Part shown: positions 38,407-50,566 of the stretch, piece after piece | Layout of the letters: every line of letters begins with the position of its first letter | How positions within the stretch are numbered: position 1 is the stretch's first letter | Origin: Caprella mutica | Taxonomy: Eukaryota > Arthropoda > Malacostraca > Amphipoda > Caprellidae | Assembly: GCA_947561585.1 (NCBI GenBank) | Contig: CANNZV010001591.1 | Location: forward strand, 186,739 to 250,738 | Direction of reading: 5' to 3' | Length of the DNA stretch: 64,000 nt | Program-made: the position numbers and the translations under genes | The notes under the pieces: generated by a model | Database searches by the model: none | Told to the model about the DNA's origin: nothing | Seen by the model: the letters and a program-made list of their open reading frames with translations, nothing else

Positions 38407-41400
38407 TCATGTTGGTAGTAGGTCCCTCCGTCTGGTTCTTCTAGTTATCAAACCCCTGTGTGTCAGTCTAGCTATTCTCCTACTGATATCATCTAGCCTC
38501 TTATCACTAGGTTCTAACACCTTGCCTACTCCAGAGTCACTACTAGGCTCTACTGGTTGCTTTTTCTCCATCCTCCTGAAGGAGAGCTCCTGAAGACTTT
38601 TCTCATCGTCGTTGATAGTTTCTCCTTCTCTCTTTTGGTTAGTTTCGATCTCAGGATTTTCTGTATTGGAGTTATGAGTCTCGTATCGGGTTCTGACGTC
38701 AGGGTTTGTTTTTTCTCCTTCCAGTGTTTCTATTTCTGTTTGATCTGAAGGACGTGTCCTAAATCTGCCTCTACCAACTCTCTGTCTGGGTACTTTAGCT
38801 CCTTCTCCCATCATGATGTCCCTGATAAGATCTTCCGTTGTAACCCTCAGGCATCTTCCCCTCCATCTAGAGTAGCCACGTCTCCTGTCACAGGTGCAAG
38901 CCAGCCCCCTCTTAGTACTGAATGTCACAACGTGTTTGTCAGGACAGGGGCCCTGTTGCCCCAAAGGATAGCAAGCGTCGTGCGGTGGCCAGTAACCCAT
39001 GAGTCTGGAGTCACAGTGGCACTTCCCTTTCAAAGAAGTGGCTCTTTCGTACACCCACAGTTTACCTTCCTGGCACGGACCAACAGACCCCACAGGGTAA
39101 CATCTGTCTGTCTCAAAGTGGTACAGTTGCCCCGAGCTAGAGCAAGGGATGGGGGTACATGTACCCAGGCCTGGACCACTTGTCACGTCTGGTTTGAAGA
39201 AGTGTTTGGGTTCACATATCGCTCTGGAGTATGCTCTTTGACAGGTTCCTGATGCTAGATGTAGAAGGTGTCCTTCCAAACACCTGCACTTGGCTTCTGC
39301 AGCACCTGCTGTAAGTGAGAACACGTGTCCTAGTGGACATGGACCCTGTGTGTCCAGGGAATAACACTGTTCTGTATCCTCGTGGTAGTTTGTGGTCATA
39401 CTAGCGTCGCAGCCACACTCTGTTGATCTTGTTTCAGAGTTGTAGTTGAAGACGTGTCCTAAAATGCATGGTCCTTTGGTCATGAGTTCATGACATGTGT
39501 CCGTGTGTGTCCAGTACTGCATGTGCATCAGGTCTGCATTGCATCCACATTTCGGCCACCCTGGTTGAAAACAAATTTAAAAATTCTAGTTAAATCTTTA
39601 ATCGAGTAAGAATTTCATTTCATTAATATTTATCTATTTATTATTATTATTTTGATAATTATTATATAAAATTCATGAATTGCAAAGTACTTCATCTTCG
39701 CAAGAAGATACAAATAATATTCCACTAGGAATGAACTCTTACGGTGAAGAACATTCATACAATATCAATATAAATGATAATAATTCACGTTTTACCTGGG
39801 TTTAAATTGAATAACTCACCAGTTTGCGGGTCCAAATGGATAAGTTCCCCATCCTGACAGGGGCCTCTCACGTGCTGTCTGTAACATTCACCATCTGGAG
39901 GCCAGAATACATATCCAGGTTCACAGGGTCTGAATTGGGTGCATATCGCCTCTTCCTCTATATCATTGCTGATGTCTAGGAACTCTCTGCAACAGACAGG
40001 CTTTATTGATTGGTGTGTCATATACACCTTGTAATCATATTGATAGTTAACACATTTTTTTCTGTGTACAAAACTAAACTGCTCGTTAATAAGTTTATTT
40101 TGCATTACATAGTTTTAGGTTTTAGTGAAGTAAACTGATATTTTACTGAACTGAATTTAGATTTTTGTTTAATATTAAATTTGAATTTTCAGTATAGCTA
40201 ACGCAAATTTGAATTGTAAACCGAATTTGAATTTTCGATTGACCGAAATTTGAATTTTCAGTATAAACGAAATTTAAATTTTCGTTATAATACTAATTTT
40301 GAATTTTCAGTATGAACTGAATTTGAATAAAACTGGTTTTAAAAGACTACGATCATTTCTGACGCCGTTGGTACACAGTTCTACTATATTCCCTAAAGAA
40401 TCCCCATATCATTATAACTAACTACTAATTTCTTGATATTATAGTGCTGGTTGATTACAGGAAGTAGCTAAGAAATGGTAGGTAGCAATTACCATTGAAT
40501 TGCATTTCAAACAATAATGGTGATGTCACTGCTAATGATTAGTGAATAACATATTATTTCACTTCCTTGGTACATATCTAATTGAATTAGTAAAGTAAAT
40601 AGCAATCGGTACATTAATAATTAGTACAATGTACACTTTTTAATGAATAGCTATTGTATTAATAAATATATCGATTAGATTTTTTACCAGGGTAAGTTAC
40701 CTAGTCCATAGGTTTTTATTAATGTATTTTAATCATTCGTAACTATTATTCATAGCTAGTATCATGTATGCTTAAGTATTAAGCTTGTGTGGAACTGCAA
40801 TAAATAAATTGAAATAAAACACTCTATATCATACACCATCAAACACTTTGTCAAACTGGTTAAAAATGCTCCATTTTAGTTGTGTAAACACTAAAAAATG
40901 ATGGTGATTATTTACAAGTCTTCTGACATATAATCATGGTTAGGAGAAATTTCTTGTGAACGAGACATTAGTGTTTGGTGAATTTGTTGCCAAACTGTTA
41001 GATAGTGTGTACGGGACATTAGTGTTTGGTGAATTTGTTGCCAATCTGTTTGATAGTGTGTACGGGACATCAAAGTAATAATAGAAAGTGAAACTATTTC
41101 AAGGAATTTAATATTACAAAAATGAACTGTTAAATTTCCTCTTAGGGAAAAATGTTTCCATAGTTTCAGATAATTTAACATAGTATGTCATCATTCCAGT
41201 GATTTTCTACTCTATTGTATATTTGAGCTTCTATTCATGATGAAGAAAATTAAAATGTTATATTATTTACTAATTTCCATTCTTATTTTTACTCGTTCTA
41301 AATGGTATAATGTTAGAATGACTTGGCATATAGTGTGGTAATCCCTTATACTATCATCACATTTACTCCAGTTCCTCTTTATTCTTCCTTTATCTGTCTC

Positions 41401-44200
41401 TCCTTTATGTTATTTCCCCATTCTTAGCACAAAGCACAGTGTCTAATTTAGTGTGACCAAGTCAGTCCACATCTTAACCCGAACACGCGTCTCCATGGTG
41501 TCACTCTAAGATCACTTTATTATTACGAAGACAATGGGAATGACTGGAACTGTAGTAATTAATTTGCTCTGCTTTACTCTCTTGGCAAATGTTTCTGATT
41601 ATAATCAGTATTTTTTTAAATATTTAAATATTTTTTTAAAGTATCTATTTTATGGTTAGGGTAAGTTACAAATTATCGGTCGGTTTCACATCGCTTTGTC
41701 ATATATTAAAAAAACTATAAAATAATTGTTATTTCGTTTTAATGGGTAGCTATCTATGAAAATTTAAAATTATCTGTTTTTCTTTTATGAGGGAAGATGT
41801 GAAATCTACCAATAATTCGTAACTCACCCCATATAATGGTTCATTAGTTATTTTTACCTGTGTTTGCACGGTCCCCTGGTATAGGCGGGGTAGCAGCCCC
41901 CCTCACCATGAGGGTGGTATACTCTCCCCCTCTCACACCGACAGGAGGGGGTGTTGGTGTCGGTGTCGAAATAAATCTCCTCTCCTTTCTTGCATGGGCC
42001 CTGCAAGGTATTAGGTAATTGGGTATTAGTTAATTGGGTATTAGTTAATGAGGAACTAGTTGAGGGTATCAAATTATTATGTAGCTATTTTATAAATATT
42101 TTTATTCCCTTTATCCCCAATATATCTTTAAAGTTTCTCGCCATTAATACACTAATATCAGTTACAGTGACCTCGATCATTTTACAGGGTACTTTTAGCA
42201 CCTCATTATAATTACTGTTGCTATGCAGGTATTTGTAAGGTTTTATTAGCTGTGGTACCATCAGTCAAAGAAATATCTGCTTGCATTGTTTGTAATGATT
42301 ACTAGCAATGTAGGGTAACTTACTAGTTATTAGACAGCTCCACATTTTCGATCATTTAAGAAAATGTAACATTTTAATTCTACAGTATCTGGTATCCATG
42401 ATACCTGCAGGTATCTAGGATACCAATTAATATATGTTTAATAATAATTATTCCTATTTTTTTCTTATATGACCGAAAATTTGGAACCGTCCAATAACTA
42501 GTAAGTTACCCTACATACAGTGCGTGTTACTACACTGTTCAAGTACATGCTGTGCTAAGTGTTACCTAACTGATGTGTGTAATAAAAGTGTACTGTTGTG
42601 TAAGCAGTTGAACTAGTGCAAATAATGTGCTATCGTAACTAGTTTAAGATTTTGTTGTAAATCTTTAACTATTTTAAATTTTAAAATAGATGATGTGTAT
42701 CAATTTTTTTTAAATTTCTCCTAAAATGCTTCAAATTTCTAGGGCTAAGGTTATATAAGCAGTAACAGAAAAGAAATTGATCAACTATTCGCTTGGTAAT
42801 TAGTTATATAAGAAATAGTCAGACTCAACCTTCACTGTCCGACTTTCTATTCGATTCAATAGAATAACAAGGAACACAAGCTTTATCACGTAATTTAATG
42901 GTAATTACTGAGGGTCACTTTCAGGTACCTAATGTTTTTTATGGTGATGGTGTTTAGGTACCGGTATTGGTAGCCATTTATGATATGTCTATTAGATTTA
43001 TTACGTTTTTTTATTTTTTAGAAGTATTTTTGTCTTTCACTTTGCTTGGTCAGCTTAAAAAAAACCCGAATAACTTAAAATTACATAACAAAAACTATAT
43101 AGAATCAAATTTGAAATGGTTTACAGTTTTATAACCAGTAACCTTAGCTCCAATGAATAGAGTCATAAAAAATAGAGTGGAGGTAACATTTGAGAAAAGA
43201 AAATAAATTAAAAGAATAAAATTAGAAAAAAAGTTCATATACTATGCATTAATTTTTAATTTTCCTAAGTTAAGTTTCTTGAGTTAATTTTCTTTATAAT
43301 GAATTGATTTTTTCTTAATTATGAATTAATTTTTTCTTAATAATGAATTAATTTTTTTCTTAATAATGAATTAATTTTTTCTTAATAATGAATTAATTTT
43401 TTCTTAATAATGAATTAATTTTTTTCTTAATAATGAATTAATTTTTTCTTAATAATGAAATAATTTTTTCTTAATAATGAATTAATTTTTTTCTTAATAA
43501 TGAATTAATTTTTTTCTTAATAATGAATCAATTTTTTTCTTAATAATGAATTAATTTTTTTCTTAATAATGAATTAATTTTTTCTTAATAATGAATTAAT
43601 TTTTTTCTTAATAATGAATTAATTTTTTCTTAATAATGAATTAATTTTTTTCTTAATAATGAATTAATTTTTTTCTTAATAATGAAATAATTTTTTCTTA
43701 ATAATGAAATAATTTTTTCTTAATAATGAATTAATTTTTTCTTAATAATGAATTAATTTTTTCTTAATAATGAATTAATTTTTTCTTAATAATGAATTAA
43801 TTTTTTCTTAATAATGAATTAATTTTTTCTTAATAATGAAATATTTTTTTCTTAATAATGAATTAATTTTTTCTTAATAATGAATTAATTTTTTCTTAAT
43901 AATGAATTAATTTTTTTCTTAATAATGAATTAATTTTTTCTTAATAATGAATTAATTTTTTCTTAATAATGAAATAATTTTTTTTAATAGCTATATCAAT
44001 TGTTATAGTAAATTAATTCCCTAACAAATGTAGCTCACCTTAGAGAATATCCTGTAGCAGTCATTGTTGAGGGGCCAGTAAATAAGTTGCCAAGATCTGA
44101 CAGCACAGGGGTTGGTGGTGAGGTTTGCCCATGCTGGGGGTATGATGGAGCTGCTAGCCAAGCCAAAGAGCACACTAACACCTAGCACAGCACCAAGCAT
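38407..44200 (-). CDS. Secreted cysteine-rich GPC-repeat protein (DUF4789-like), 4 exons
   Basis: Exons in transcript order: 44200-44039, 42000-41858, 39986-39820, 39560-38407. Phases agree and the total is 1626 nt, 541 residues. The N terminus (MLGAVLGVSVLFGLASSSII) is a clear signal peptide, so the product is probably secreted. About seven modules follow, each with a CY.. or C.. then GPCxxGxxF/L pattern and usually a CxC pair (GPCKKGEEIYF, GPCQDGELIHL, GPCILGHVF, GPCPLGHVF, GPCQEGKLWVY, GPCPDKHVVTF). The last 140 or so residues are charged and disordered, rich in R, E and T. This pattern matches my memory of the DUF4789 family of arthropod secreted proteins of unknown function. AATAAA on the minus strand lies at 38192-38197, about 210 nt after the stop. 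Confidence 0.82.
39697..39770 (+). repeat. Single dispersed copy of the 71-bp array unit
   Basis: GCAAGAAGATACAAATAATA...GGTGAAGAACATTCATACAA, the same sequence that starts the large array at about 52985. It lies in intron 3 of the secreted-protein gene, over 13 kb away from the array. Confidence 0.85.
40165..40330 (+). repeat. Degenerate GAATTTGAATTTTCAGTAT repeats
   Basis: About six diverged copies of a 20-30 bp unit in intron 2 of the secreted-protein gene. No other function seen. Confidence 0.6.
40945..41073 (+). repeat. Tandem duplication of a ~62-bp segment
   Basis: Two copies of GACATTAGTGTTTGGTGAAT...GATAGTGTGTACGG in intron 2 of the secreted-protein gene, differing at a few positions. 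Confidence 0.75.
41659..41828 (+). mobile_element. MITE family 1, diverged copy
   Basis: GGGTAAGTTACAAATTATCG at the left and CAATAATTCGTAACTCACCC at the right. It lies in intron 2, next to the donor of exon 2 (minus strand). Confidence 0.7.
42313..42511 (+). mobile_element. MITE family 1, full copy with TA flanks and palindromic core
   Basis: GGGTAACTTACTAGTTATTA and CCAATAACTAGTAAGTTACC are near-perfect inverted ends, flanked by TA on both sides (TGTA...TACA). The core carries GGTATCCATGATACCTGCAG followed by a near-complement. This is the cleanest copy in the window. Confidence 0.85.
42720..43190 (-). repeat. Dispersed element family 3, inverted copy 3
   Basis: On the minus strand it reads CCTCCACTCTATTTTTTATG, GCTAAGGTTACTGGTTATAA, AACCATTTCAAATTTGATTC, in the order seen at 19842-20322. 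Intron 1 of the secreted-protein gene. Confidence 0.65.
43310..43990 (+). repeat. AT-rich minisatellite, 22-24 bp unit, about 30 copies
   Basis: Unit TTAATAATGAATTAATTTTT + TC with T-run length differences. It lies in intron 1 of the secreted-protein gene, ending about 50 nt from the exon 1 donor (minus strand). Confidence 0.92.
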
Positions 44201-44410
44201 TTTATCTATTATCCTAGTGGGTAGAGTTGTCGTCGTTTCGTCTGGTTTAAAGATGTGTCGTCGTCGCAGAGCGTCTTCTCATCGTCGTATAATCATCACT
44301 TTCTCTTTCTGCGATTGTCTGAAATAATCTAACACTTTTTACTCAAAGGCTAGAGGGATTTCTGGGGGAAATTACACTGATTATTAACTTTAAAGGTTTC
44401 AAACCACCTG

Positions 44411-44534
44411 GGGTAGCTTCCGAGTTATTGGATGGTTCCCTTTTTCGATAATATATATTCTATCATTCAACTTTAATTATATATTTTTTCTTTGATCGGA
44501 TATGTGGAACCGTCCTATAACTTGGAATTTACCT
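44411..44534 (+). mobile_element. MITE family 1, short copy
   Basis: GGGTAGCTTCCGAGTTATTG at the left and CCGTCCTATAACTTGGAATT at the right, with a short AT-rich centre. It lies about 210 bp upstream of the start codon of the secreted-protein gene, so it may be in the promoter region. Confidence 0.7.
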
Positions 44535-44908
44535 ATAATAATAGGGAAAAATAATGATAATATCAACGAATTTTTTCTATTTGATAATTAGTATATTTTA
44601 AAATTGCGTGTACATTAATTATAACTGGATAATATAAGTAGTATGAATTATTCAATATATCTATGACCCTCTAAATACATTAGATGAAAGCTTTCTATTA
44701 CTTAGCTATGTATTTGTTATAAATGCCATTTGTAAAATATACATGTATTGCTTATGGAATATATAATAGCTACATAGAAGCGGCCTATGTACACTAAGCA
44801 CTGACCTATTTGCTGTTAAGTGGGTCAAATTAGCAGATAAAATATCACTGTGTTTGGGGACAAGGTCAGAAATAACTAAGTGCAATAAAACTTGTCACAT
44901 GACACCCT

Positions 44909-45668
44909 GGTGTGATATTCAACCCTAGTAGTACAACCATACTGTGATATTCAACCCTAGTAGTACAACCATACTGTGATATTAAACCCTAGTAGTACAA
45001 CCATACTGTGGTATTCAACCCTAGTAGTACAACCATACTGTGATATTCAACCCTAGTAGTACAACCATACTGTGATATTCAATCCTAGTAGTACAACCAT
45101 ACTGTGATATTCAACCCTAGTAGTACAACCATACTGTGATATTCAATCCTAGTAGTACAACCATACTGTGATATTCAACCCTAGTAGTACAACCATACTG
45201 TGATATTCAACCCTAGTAGTACAACCATACTGTGATATTCAACCCTAGTGTTACAACCATAGTGTGATAAACCCTAGTAGTACAACCATAGTGTGATATT
45301 CAACCCTAGTAGTACAACCATACTGTGATATTCAACCCTAGTAGTACAACCATAGTGTGATATTAAACCCTAGTAGTACAACCATACTGTGATATTCAAC
45401 CCTAGCGTTACAACCATAGTGTGATATTCAACCCTAGTAGTACAATCATAGTGTGATATTCAACCCTAGTGTTACAACCATAGTGTGATATTCAACCCTA
45501 GTAGTACAATCATAGTGTGATATTCAACCCTAGTGTTACAACCATAGTGTGATATTCAACCCTAGTAGTACAATCATAGTGTGATATTCAACCCTAGTGT
45601 TACAACCATAGTGTGATATTAAACCCTAGTGTTACAATCATAGTGTGATATTCAACCCTAGTCTTACA
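44909..45668 (+). repeat. 32-bp minisatellite, about 24 copies
   Basis: Unit TGTGATATTCAACCCTAGTA + GTACAACCATAC. Variant units (GTGTTACAACC, ACAATCATAG) are concentrated toward the right end and alternate with the standard type there. Intergenic. Confidence 0.92.
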
Positions 45669-45895
45669 TTACCTTTTTCCCTTTATTACAATTAGCAGTC
45701 TGTTCACTATCTACCAGAGGCTAATAACTTCATTACCAAGGAGTGTGAAAGTACTCTGGTGATCTGAAGAATATTCCTGGTTAGTTCAGTGTAGCTATAC
45801 TTTAAGCACATGTGGTAAACTAATTCTTAGAATGTTTATATCTTCAGTAAGTAGTACGAGTAACTTTTTATGTAGTTTTTGTTAGTATTTTTTAG

Positions 45896-46101
45896 GCAAT
45901 GCCCCAATGACCCCCAAAAGGTTCTCTCTCAGCCCCCTTCTAGGGTCAAGCCCCTGTCTCAGGTCAAGGTGAACCATTCGGTTGCACCCTCTACTGCCCC
46001 CTGTGACACATGCATTGCTATGCATCTTTCCAATGTCTTTCACATTCTACTAACCTGGTCATTATTTGACTTGGGTATGTTCTATTTTTTAGGGGGCTTT
46101 C
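45896..46101 (+). other. Possible isolated exon (uncertain)
   Basis: Bounded by TATTTTTTAG acceptor-like and CGAG/gtaagg donor-like sequence, with an open frame (QCPNDPQKVL...) and higher GC than its surroundings. There are no partner exons nearby and no recognisable domain, so this may be chance or a repeat fragment. Confidence 0.2.
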
Positions 46102-46658
46102 GAGGTAAGGGGGGAGGGGGTAAACCCTCCAATTTAACCCATAACAGGTTTTTAGTCAGGAGTATGTATTAGTTTATTGTACAACTTGTTAATAGTTTTA
46201 CATTTTGTTTTGTGTATCGACAGTTTTGAAATTTATTGACATTCCGCTATATAATTCACATATGGTAATTGACACCTTCAACATGTAGCTAGTTATGGTA
46301 TATAGTGTGTTATTATTTAGATATGTTAGAAATACTGAAAGTATTTCAATAGTAAATGTAGGTTTCATAATGATGTAATAGTGATGTCATCACTCAGGCT
46401 TTACATTTTATTTGTAGAGACTATGAAGCCACTGAGAAGAATTATTTTTTTATTTATTCATAAAAATTATATTTTCATATGAAACCTCTTTTCTTTTCTT
46501 ATATAAAAATTATTGCTATTTTGAAACTTACATTCATATATTTTTTCAAATATCTCTTCTCTTGATAAATATTTTGAAATTTTTATTTCGCGTTATTCAA
46601 AAAAATAAAAATCTTTTATACGGAAGAGAAAATTAGATCGTTCAATTTGTATTAAATA

Positions 46659-47153
46659 TTGTTGAGCCCCCAGGAGTTCTATCCTGAAGCTGTCTGTGGT
46701 GAATGGAAGAGAAGGGGGGTGGTTTCCCTTGGGCCCCGAACTGTTGTAATTTGGATTATGGATTGTCTTTTCATTTTTACCATGTTTATCATTTTTTTAA
46801 CGCTACTTGCAGTTTTAGAGGATAGCGCTAGGGTTATGCTCTTCATCAACGAGGTCTTAGATTTTGTGTTAGGTAGGCTCGTAGACTTCATTTACTATTA
46901 CCTCTTCATTTTCCTCTTCCATCCGTGAGTGCAGCCACCGGTGCTTGTGTTCCGTTTCATCACATTCCTTGATAAGTGACTGCATTCACGGAGTAGCTTT
47001 TCTGCATCCATGAGCATTGTCACCGACGGTGGTAAGTGATTTTGTTCATGGAGCCACTTTCCTATCTGACTGTTTCTTCTAGTCCCTTGTATTTAATTTC
47101 CTTTTGACGTCAGCGATATGGCCCTTGGTTCCGAAGCAGACGTTAAACCCCCA
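46659..47153 (+). repeat. 0.5-kb dispersed element, fullest copy (SINE-like?)
   Basis: Starts near CCCCAGGAGTTCTATCCTGA and ends near GGTTCCGAAGCAGACGTTAA + ACCCC. Parts of it recur at 5577-5722, 9316-9560, 21140-21195, 21695-21760, 25762-26000, 31190-31260, 52640-52710, 58157-58313 and 62818-63010, always in the same strand sense. 5' and 3' parts are often found separately. The conserved 3' tail with GGACGTTAAACCCC-like sequence reminds me of invertebrate SINE tails, but I cannot show Pol III boxes. Confidence 0.7.
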
Positions 47154-47488
47154 CTAAAATTATATTATATTTTGTTGAAGCTTTATTTACAAGTATTTTT
47201 ATATACCTATTAGATACATATCTATTAAATTATTATTGTTATAAGATAATTAATATCCCAGTCAATCGAGCCAGATATATTTTCTTTGAAATCTATATCC
47301 ACAATTCTACCTGCCTGGTGGTTCAGTGTGGTGGTGTGAGTGCCCCCCCCCCCCCCCTCCCTTACTTGCGTGCGTAGCTTCAGTTCCTGTACATGAGGGT
47401 AATGACGTAACATGTCATAATGACATGCTCACTGAGCATGACAACATGACTTACATAATGCATCACTCTCACTGCTGAAATAGATTTA

Positions 47489-48178
47489 TTGGAGGAGGAA
47501 TGGGGGAGTGAAGTATATTTACAGGTGGAGGAGGAATGGGGGAGTGAAGTATATTTACAGGTGGAGGAGGAATGGGGGAGTGAAGTATATTTACAGGTGG
47601 AGGAGGAATGGGGGAGTGAAGTATATTTACAGGTGGAGGAGGAATGGGAGAGTGAAGTATATTTACAGGTGGAGGAGGAATGGGGGAGTGAAGTATATTT
47701 ACAGGTGGAGGAGGAATGGGGGAGTGAAGTATATTTACAGGTGGAGAAGGAATGGGGGAGTGAAGTATATTTACAGGTGGAGGAGGAATGGGGGAATGAA
47801 GTATATTTACAGGTGGAGGAGGAATGGGGGAGTGAAGTATATTTACAGGTGGAGAAGGAATGGGGGAGTGAAGTATATTTACAGGTGGAGGAGGAATGGG
47901 GGAATGAAGTATATTTACAGATGGAGGAGGAATGGGAGAGTGAAGTATATTTACAGGTGGAGGAGGAATGGGAGAGTGAAGTATATTTACAGGTGGAGGA
48001 GGAATGGGAGAGTGAAGTATATTTACAGGTGGAGGAGGAATGGGAGAGTGAAGTATATTTACAGGTGGAGGAGGAATGGGAGAGTGAAGTATATTTACAG
48101 GTGGAGGAGGAATGGGGGAGTGAAGTATATTTACAGGTGGAGGAGGAATGGGAGAGTGAAGTATATTTACAGGTGGAG
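47489..48178 (+). repeat. 36-bp minisatellite, 19 copies, with open frames on both strands
   Basis: Unit GAGGAGGAATGGGGGAGTGA + AGTATATTTACAGGTG. The period is a multiple of three and stop-free in several frames, giving long open frames of 12-residue repeats on both strands. Unit differences change amino acids freely. Each unit holds TATATTTACAG/GTGG, an acceptor-like and donor-like pair. Confidence 0.92.
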
Positions 48179-49732
48179 GTAAATGAAATGGATAATAATC
48201 TCCAGTGTTACCTACATGCTTACGTATCACTGCTCCTCTCAACCTTAGTGTGGGTGGTTTCACTTTCGGTTGAACTCTAGAATAGGGTTAGACACTCTAG
48301 TTTCAACCATGGGTTAGAATATATTACACAGTAAGTGTTCGTATGCGTGAATACCTTCTTACAAAAATGTAAAAGTGAATTGTTAATGCAGATGAATATG
48401 AATGATGTCTTTTCTCTGCGGGCATCGAGTTACTTTCATTGAAATGAAGTGCAACTGATTTACTGGTGTAACCTTTTACTTCCTTTCAATGTCGTGAAAA
48501 TGTACTGTTTATAGGAATGTATTATTTGTTTGTGAATTTTATATATTATTTTTTTAATGTATTATTTTTTGAAAAAATTGATTATATTTTAAAAAATGTT
48601 TCAATAAAAAAAAATTGTAAGTATTATTTTTTTGTAAAATGTATTTATTTTTTGAAAACCTTTTTTTTTTTTTTTGGAAAATATATCATTGGAAAAAAAA
48701 ATTATTAATTGAAAAGGATATTTTTTTGAAGAAAGGTAATATTCAGCTATTTTGGAATTGACAATAATTTAGAATTTCAGTTTTCTGATGATTTTGTAAT
48801 TAGCCTGAACATAATTTTGTTTGAAAATTAACAAAGAAAGTCAAAAATCTGTATATTGTGATTTAAATCAGCTTATAAATTATAACTATAGTTAGGTTTA
48901 TGCAAATATATAATGTAGGTACCATATTGTTACGCGTGGTGGTTCTTCTACGGTGGTTCTATGTTCTTAATTATTCTATGGTTAAACATTTTCAATCATA
49001 TAAGAGAAAATATATAATTCAACATTTCACTGTTTATTATGTATTTTTTTACTTTATTGATTTTTTTTTTATCTCAGAGTGTATTTTATTAATAGGTGCT
49101 ACGTAGCATATTCTGTTTTACTTACAATGACTTGCAGTTATTTGTTCCTAACTACTTTTACTTCAGGGCATGTTTTGACGTAGAAACTGCTGCCAACCAC
49201 AGTGATGATTTGGGCGAAAGTTTTCCAACTAGTAACTAGTGAGAGTGAAATAATGTTACTGTTTTTGTTGCTAGTCCTTTGGGCACCAGAACATACTATT
49301 GTGATATCACTATTATAGAAAAAGATGTAGAGTAACTTATGAATTATCGGTCAGTTTCACATCTTCGGTCATATAATAATAACTCTATAATAATACATAG
49401 TTTTTTATTTGTGTCCAGTTTTCACTATGTATGACTGACTGGTGTAACTAGGTGGAATTAATGTAGAAAATATCTATTTGGTGTAATATGAACGATTTTG
49501 GAAAGGGTAACGTCACAGTACTCGGAAAGTGCGTGTTAAGGTCATTTTAGGTCGGTCAGTAATTTCCAAAGGTCAGACTGGTTCATGACCTGTTGTAACA
49601 CGCACTTTACCTGTACTGTGAGTGTTCCCATTCTCAAAAGTTTTGAACCTTGTTAAAATGTTAACCTTGAAATAATATATTCTTAAATATGTTTTCAATA
49701 TTCCTTACTGATTTATTGAATTAATCTTTTCT
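48179..49732. other. AT-rich intergenic stretch
   Basis: Contains poly-T/poly-A tracts (48540-48730), a half-copy of MITE family 1 (about 49331-49400) and an imperfect palindrome at 49498-49640. No gene is recognised. Confidence 0.6.
49498..49640 (+). repeat. Imperfect palindrome with AGGTCA sites
   Basis: CACAGTAC...AAAGTGCGTGTTA pairs with TAACACGCACTTT...GTACTGTG; outer arms GGAAAGGGTAACGT and TTCCCATTCTC pair weakly. The loop contains TTTAGGTCGG and AAAGGTCAGA. Probably a small foldback element. Confidence 0.6.
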
Positions 49733-50392
49733 TCTATGGCCCCACCATAACTCTTAATCTTCTATGGCCCCACCATAACTCTTAATCTTCTATGGCCCCA
49801 CCATAACTCTCAATCTTCTATGGCCCCACCATAACTCTCAATCTTCTATGGCCCCACCATAACTATCGTTATCTTCTGTGGCCCCACCATAACTATCGTT
49901 ATCTTCTGTGGCCCCACCATAACTCTCAATCTTCTATGGCCCCATCATAACTATCGTTTTCTTTTATGGCCCCATCATAACTATCGTTTTCTTTTATGGC
50001 CCCACCATAACTCTCAATCTTCTATAGCCCCACCATAACTATCGTTATCTTTTATGGCCCCACCATAACTCTCAATCTTCTATGGCCCCACCATAACTCT
50101 AAATCTTCTATGGCCCCACCATAACTATCGTTATCTTTTATGGCCCCACCATAACTCTCAATCTTCTATGGCCCATCGTAACTATCGTTATCTTTTATGG
50201 CCCCACCATAACTCTCAATCTTCTATGGCCCCACCATAACTCTCAATCTTCTATAGCCCCACCATAACTATCGTTATCTTTTATGGCCCCACCATAACTC
50301 TCAATCTTCTATGGCCCCACCATAACTATCGTTATCTTTTATGGCCCCACCATAACTCTCAATCTTCTATGGCCCACCGTAACTCTCTCTTC
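49733..50392 (+). repeat. 28-bp minisatellite, about 24 copies
   Basis: Unit CTTCTATGGCCCCACCATAA + CTCTCAAT, alternating with a second type ending CTATCGTTAT. The core is also present in the inverted pair at 37310-37377. Confidence 0.92.
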
Positions 50393-50566
50393 ACTTTTGT
50401 TTCAATAACTGCCTAACTTTTCCTTTCATGCCAAAGTATAAAAAGTTGTCAAACTATGGAGGTGTTTTCTCTTATAAATTGGGTGGTACTTGCCCACTAT
50501 AATGGACAGGAGCAAAAACTGGCACTGGCTCCTACCACCAGGGGCAGAGAGGATTAAAACAGGGGA

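Noticed and set aside
40912..41181. 89-codon minus-strand frame (repeated SRTHYQTDWQQIHQTLM).
   Set aside because: It comes from the tandem duplication of a ~62-bp segment in an intron; no splice signals fit.
45879..46172. 97-codon frame MLVFFRQCPNDPQ... as a gene.
   Set aside because: No partner exons, domain or promoter. Kept only as a low-confidence possible exon.
47469..48280. Long open frames on both strands through the 36-bp array (about 263 codons each).
   Set aside because: They exist because the period is a multiple of three and lacks stops. Unit differences are not biased to silent changes and there is no gene context.
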